64,000 bases of DNA from NCBI RefSeq assembly GCF_022662495.1, contig NZ_JAKPBU010000011.1:1-64000 (forward strand). The letters run 5' to 3'. A program made the translations under genes and the position numbers. This document shows, in pieces, positions 60,370 to 64,000 of this stretch. This stretch comes from Lysobacter sp. M2-1 (GTDB taxonomy: Bacteria > Pseudomonadota > Gammaproteobacteria > Xanthomonadales > Xanthomonadaceae). The first letter of the stretch is position 1. Each line of letters begins with the position of its first letter. The notes under the pieces were generated by a model. The model saw only the letters and a program-made list of their open reading frames with translations. It was not told the DNA's origin and did not search any database.

Positions 60370-63261
60370 CTAGAACCAGCGGCGATCCTCGCCGGGCCCT
60401 TCGATATTGCCGACGCAGCGCGCGCACAGCTGCGGATGCGCCGCGACGGAACCGACGTCCGCACGCCGATGCCAGCAGCGCACGCACTTGATCTTCGTGG
60501 TCGGCACGGCGAGCACGGCAAGGTCCTGGATGCCTTCGTCGGCGACCACGTGCACATCGCCACTGATGAACAGGAAACGCAGCTCGTCGGCCAGCGGCGC
60601 CAGGCGACCTCTAACGAGCATGCCCTGCTCGGCGGGGCTGCAGCGCAGCGTGATCTCGGCGTCGAGCGCGGCGCCGATCTCGCCGTTGGCGCGCATCGGC
60701 TCCAGCACCTTGCTGACCTGTTCGCGCAGCGCCAGCAACTGGTCGAAGTCCTCCGCCGACAGGGCCGCTTCGCCTTCCAGCGGGGCCAGCCCTTCGTACC
60801 AGGTCGTGAACAGCACGTTGTCCTCGCGCTCGCCCGGCAGGAAACTCCACATCTCGTCGGCGGTGAACGCCAGGATCGGGGCGATCCAGCGGACGAAGGC
60901 TTCGGCGATGCGGAACATCGCGCTCTGCGCGCTGCGCCGGCCGTGCGAATCCTCCGGCATCGTGTAGAGCCGGTCCTTGGTGACATCCAGATACAGCGAC
61001 CCCAGATCCACGCTGCAGAAGTTCGACAGCAGCTGCACGATCTCGGCGAAGTCATAGCGTTCGTAGGCGGCCGCGATGCGCTCCTGCACTTCGAAGGCGC
61101 GATGCACGATCCAGCGATCCAGCGCCACCATGTCGCCAAGCGGTCGCAGGTGCGCGGCCGGATCGAAACCGTGCAGGTTGCCCAGCAGGAATCGCGCGGT
61201 ATTGCGGATCCGGCGATAGACGTCGCTGTTCTGCTTCAGGATCTTGTCCGACACCGACATCTCGGCGCTGAAGTCGGTCGCCGCCACCCACAGGCGCAGC
61301 ACGTCCGCGCCCATCTGGTCGATGACCTTCTGCGGCACCACCACGTTGCCGAGCGACTTGGACATCTTCCTGCCGTTCTCGTCGACCGTGAAGCCGTGGG
61401 TGAGCACCTGCCGGTAAGGCGCCGTGCCGTCCATCGCCACGCCGGTGAGCAGCGCGCTGTGGAACCAACCGCGGTGCTGGTCGGAACCTTCCAGGTACAG
61501 GTCGGCCGGCTTGCGCAAACCGTCCTGCGGGCGCTGGGCCAGCACGCATTCATGGCTGGCGCCGGAGTCGAACCACACGTCGAGGATGTCGGTGACCTTC
61601 TCGTAGCGCGCGGCATCCTCGCCCAGCACTTCTTCGGGCTTCAGCGCATACCAGGCCTCGACGCCCTCGACCTGCACCCGGTCCGCGACCTGGTGCATCA
61701 GCTCGACCGTGCGCGGATGCGGCTCCCCGGTTTCCCGATCGAAGAACAATGCGATCGGCACACCCCAGTAGCGCTGGCGCGAGATGGTCCAGTCGGGGCG
61801 GTGTTCGATCATGCCGTAGATGCGGGCTTCACCCCACTCCGGCACCCACGACACTTCGGGGATTGCGGCCAGGGCATCGCGGCGCAGCCCGGCCTGCTCC
61901 ATCGAAATGAACCACTGCGGCGTGGCGCGGAACACCACTGGCGTCTTGTGCCTCCAGCAGTGCGGATAACTGTGGTTGAACCTGGCGAACGCGAGCAGCG
62001 CGCCGCTGTCGCGCAGGGCGTCGACGATCAGCTCGTTCGCCTTCCAGATGTGCACGCCCGCCAGTGCGACCTCGCCGAGCGGCGGAGTGGATGGCAGGTA
62101 GACGCCGCGGCCGTCGACCGGATTGATTTGCGCTGCGGTGTACTTCTCGAGCAGACCGTACTGCTGGCCCACCGCGAAGTCTTCCTGGCCGTGGCCAGGC
62201 GCGGTGTGGACGGCGCCGGTGCCGTCTTCGGCGGACACGTGGCTGCCCACCAGCAGGGGGATGTCGCGCCCGGCATATGCGCTGCTCAACGAAGCAAATG
62301 GATGCGCGAGCAGCAGCAGTTCCAGGGCCGCACCGGTCGCGCGACCGTGTACGACCGTTTCGTCCACGCCGTAGCGCTGCAACGCCTTGGGCACCAGCGC
62401 CTCGGCGACGACCAGCCAGCGCCGCCTGCCGCCGTGTGCGGGGCCTTCCACCAGCGCGTATTCGAGCTCCGCACCTACGCTCACCGCCAACGAGGCGGGT
62501 AACGTCCATGGCGTGGTCGTCCAGATCGGTACGGCGACTTCGACGTCGGCCGGAATCTCGATGCCGAAGGCGCGCGCGAATGCCTGCGCGTCGCGCGCCG
62601 GGTATGCGATGTCGACCGCAGGCGACACCTTGTCCTGGTATTCGATCTCCGCTTCCGCCAGCGCCGAGCCGCAGTCGAAGCACCAGTACACGGGCTTGAC
62701 CCCGCGTACCAGGTGACCGCGTTCGATGATCCTGGCCAGCGAACGCAGGATGTCCGCTTCATAGCGGAAATCCATGGTCAGGTACGGCTTCTGCCAGTCG
62801 CCAACGACACCCAGGCGCTGGAAGTCGCGACGCTGCAGATCGATCTGGGTGGTCGCGTACTCGCGACACTTCGCACGGAATGCGGCGGCATCGAGTTTGT
62901 CGCCGACTTTGCCGAATTCCTTCTCCACCTTGTGCTCGATCGGCAGACCATGGCAGTCCCAGCCCGGCACGTAGGGCGCATCAAAGCCAGCCAGCAGCCG
63001 CGACTTGACCACGATGTCCTTGAGCACCTTGTTGACCGCATGGCCGATGTGGATCTCGCCGTTGGCGTACGGCGGGCCGTCGTGCAGCACGAAGCGTTTT
63101 GCCCGCCCCTGCACCTTCTCGCGGATACGCGCGTACAGGTCCTCGCCCTCCCAGCGCGCGAGCGTGAGCGGCTCGCGCTTGGGCAGATCGCCACGCATCG
63201 GGAACGCAGTCTCCGGCAGCAGGATCGTGGACTTGTACGGGTTGTCTTGTTTTTCGCTCAC
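60370..63261 (-). CDS. ileS: Isoleucyl-tRNA synthetase
   Basis: 963 residues, class I synthetase. The ATP site HIGH is in [15 protein letters not shown]. The editing domain (CP1) contains [15 protein letters not shown] and [15 protein letters not shown]. The KMSKS loop is in [14 protein letters not shown]. The C-terminal zinc ribbon has CVRCWHRR and CARCVGN. The start codon is GTG (63259-63261), overlapping the ribF stop as GTGA. The ribF-ileS-lspA-ispH order is conserved. Confidence 0.98.
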   Translation of the reverse strand: MSEKQDNPYKSTILLPETAFPMRGDLPKREPLTLARWEGEDLYARIREKVQGRAKRFVLHDGPPYANGEIHIGHAVNKVLKDIVVKSRLLAGFDAPYVPGWDCHGLPIEHKVEKEFGKVGDKLDAAAFRAKCREYATTQIDLQRRDFQRLGVVGDWQKPYLTMDFRYEADILRSLARIIERGHLVRGVKPVYWCFDCGSALAEAEIEYQDKVSPAVDIAYPARDAQAFARAFGIEIPADVEVAVPIWTTTPWTLPASLAVSVGAELEYALVEGPAHGGRRRWLVVAEALVPKALQRYGVDETVVHGRATGAALELLLLAHPFASLSSAYAGRDIPLLVGSHVSAEDGTGAVHTAPGHGQEDFAVGQQYGLLEKYTAAQINPVDGRGVYLPSTPPLGEVALAGVHIWKANELIVDALRDSGALLAFARFNHSYPHCWRHKTPVVFRATPQWFISMEQAGLRRDALAAIPEVSWVPEWGEARIYGMIEHRPDWTISRQRYWGVPIALFFDRETGEPHPRTVELMHQVADRVQVEGVEAWYALKPEEVLGEDAARYEKVTDILDVWFDSGASHECVLAQRPQDGLRKPADLYLEGSDQHRGWFHSALLTGVAMDGTAPYRQVLTHGFTVDENGRKMSKSLGNVVVPQKVIDQMGADVLRLWVAATDFSAEMSVSDKILKQNSDVYRRIRNTARFLLGNLHGFDPAAHLRPLGDMVALDRWIVHRAFEVQERIAAAYERYDFAEIVQLLSNFCSVDLGSLYLDVTKDRLYTMPEDSHGRRSAQSAMFRIAEAFVRWIAPILAFTADEMWSFLPGEREDNVLFTTWYEGLAPLEGEAALSAEDFDQLLALREQVSKVLEPMRANGEIGAALDAEITLRCSPAEQGMLVRGRLAPLADELRFLFISGDVHVVADEGIQDLAVLAVPTTKIKCVRCWHRRADVGSVAAHPQLCARCVGNIEGPGEDRRWF

Positions 63262-64000
63262 GCGCTGGCTCGCCGGGGTGCTGGCTGTGGGAGGGAATTC
63301 TGCTGAAGAACCGCGCGCGCCTGGGCGGCGTCACGATGCATCTGCGCGACCAGGGTCGGCAGGTCCGGGAATTTCTCTTCGTCGCGCAGCCTGGCGACGA
63401 ACTCGACCTCGATCCGACGGCCATACAGGTCGCCGTCGAAATCGAACAGATGCGCTTCCAGGAGCGGTTCAGTGCCATCAATCGTGGGGCGCGTACCGAA
63501 CGACGACACCGATGGCCACGGCTGCGCGCCCACGCCATGCACGCGCGTGGCGTAGATCCCGCGCAGTGCCGGCGTCTTGTTGCCGAAGCGCAGGTTGGCG
63601 GTCGGGAACCCGAGCGTGCGCCCGAGCTGGCTACCGCGGACGACACGCCCGCCGATGGCGTAGGGCGCCCCGATCAGTCGCGCGGCCAGCCCGAAGTCGC
63701 CCTGTCCCAGGGCGGCGCGGATGCGGGTGCTGGAGACGCGCTCGCCACCGAGTTCGACCGGGTCGATCGCGCCGGCGGCGAAGCCATGTTCCGCACCGAG
63801 CGCCTGCAGCGTGGACAGATCGCCGACGCGACCCTTGCCGAAGCGGAACTCCGGACCGACCCACACCTCGCGCGCTGCCAGGCGCGAGACCAGCAGGCGC
63901 TGCACGAACTGCTCTGGTGACATCGCAGCCAGGGCGGCGTTGAATCGAAGCAGGCCGATCCGGTCGATCCCCGATCCGAACAAACCCTGCACTTTGGCGC
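63258..64000 (-). CDS. ribF: Bifunctional riboflavin kinase/FMN adenylyltransferase, 5' end outside window
   Basis: At least 247 residues, cut by the window edge before the HxGH nucleotidyltransferase motif. Visible parts are [20 protein letters not shown] and ISST-like [15 protein letters not shown] of the FAD synthetase domain. These are followed by the riboflavin kinase domain ([20 protein letters not shown] with the TAN motif, [40 protein letters not shown]). It makes FMN and FAD. Coupled to ileS by a 4-base overlap. Confidence 0.95.
   Translation of the reverse strand, partial: AKVQGLFGSGIDRIGLLRFNAALAAMSPEQFVQRLLVSRLAAREVWVGPEFRFGKGRVGDLSTLQALGAEHGFAAGAIDPVELGGERVSSTRIRAALGQGDFGLAARLIGAPYAIGGRVVRGSQLGRTLGFPTANLRFGNKTPALRGIYATRVHGVGAQPWPSVSSFGTRPTIDGTEPLLEAHLFDFDGDLYGRRIEVEFVARLRDEEKFPDLPTLVAQMHRDAAQARAVLQQNSLPQPAPRRASA

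Overview
The window is GC-rich chromosomal DNA from a gammaproteobacterium of the Xanthomonadaceae (Lysobacteraceae), most like Lysobacter/Luteimonas and relatives. The reasons are a Xanthomonas-type killing type IV secretion system (X-T4SS) with its N0-domain VirB7, a LexA site of the xanthomonad form TTAG-N6-TACTA in front of lexA, a Bcp peroxidase with the Xanthomonas Cys48/Cys84 pair, and housekeeping gene blocks in the gammaproteobacterial order. The placement rests on recognised families and motifs; no database search was run.

Layout. 1-60 is an almost pure C run at the window edge. 64-5786 (minus strand): pcnB-folK-panB-panC-panD-pgi, several joined by 4-base start/stop overlaps, with a 25-base inverted repeat between panC and panD. 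5907-6466: tRNA-Glu and ferredoxin fdxA. 6537-8027 (minus): dapA followed by a short BamC-like lipoprotein. 8155-14690 (plus): gcvR, bcp, a PIN-PhoH ATPase, a small HTH regulator fused in operon with a SulP transporter, thiD and an alpha/beta hydrolase.

14687-32620 is the accessory core: a complete vir set. On the minus strand transcription runs virB1-B2-B3-B4-B5-B6, then a cargo segment (two DUF4189 proteins, an X-Tfi-like immunity lipoprotein, an X-Tfe effector with lysozyme-like, peptidoglycan-binding and XVIPCD domains, a decayed piece of virB6, a broken DUF4189 gene), then virB7-B8-B9-B10-B11. virD4 lies opposite, upstream of virB1. No relaxase or integrase is visible, so this is read as a contact-dependent antibacterial machine and not as a conjugation system. 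The most interesting structure is the cargo segment. The effector/immunity pair sits between two copies of a virB6-DUF4189 block, and the downstream copy is degraded and joins within a few bases of the effector stop codon.

32764-40045: a CBS-domain protein, tRNA-Arg, tRNA-Ser (with a displaced copy of its 3' end), csrA, alaS, recX, recA, lexA, pncC. This is the enterobacterial pncC-recA-recX-alaS-csrA-serV-argV order with lexA inserted. 40226-48925: an orphan TonB-dependent receptor, mutS, a DUF937 protein, and katG with an OxyR-like site and a perfect 24-base palindrome in its leader. 48998-54974: hslR, the rpsP-rimM-trmD-rplS ribosomal/tRNA-modification set, a VIT-family transporter, ffh, and a divergent CcsA/YpjD-like membrane protein. 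55037-64000: radA, a GMC-type flavoprotein, a small unknown gene, tRNA-Thr, then ispH, lspA, ileS and a ribF cut by the window end.
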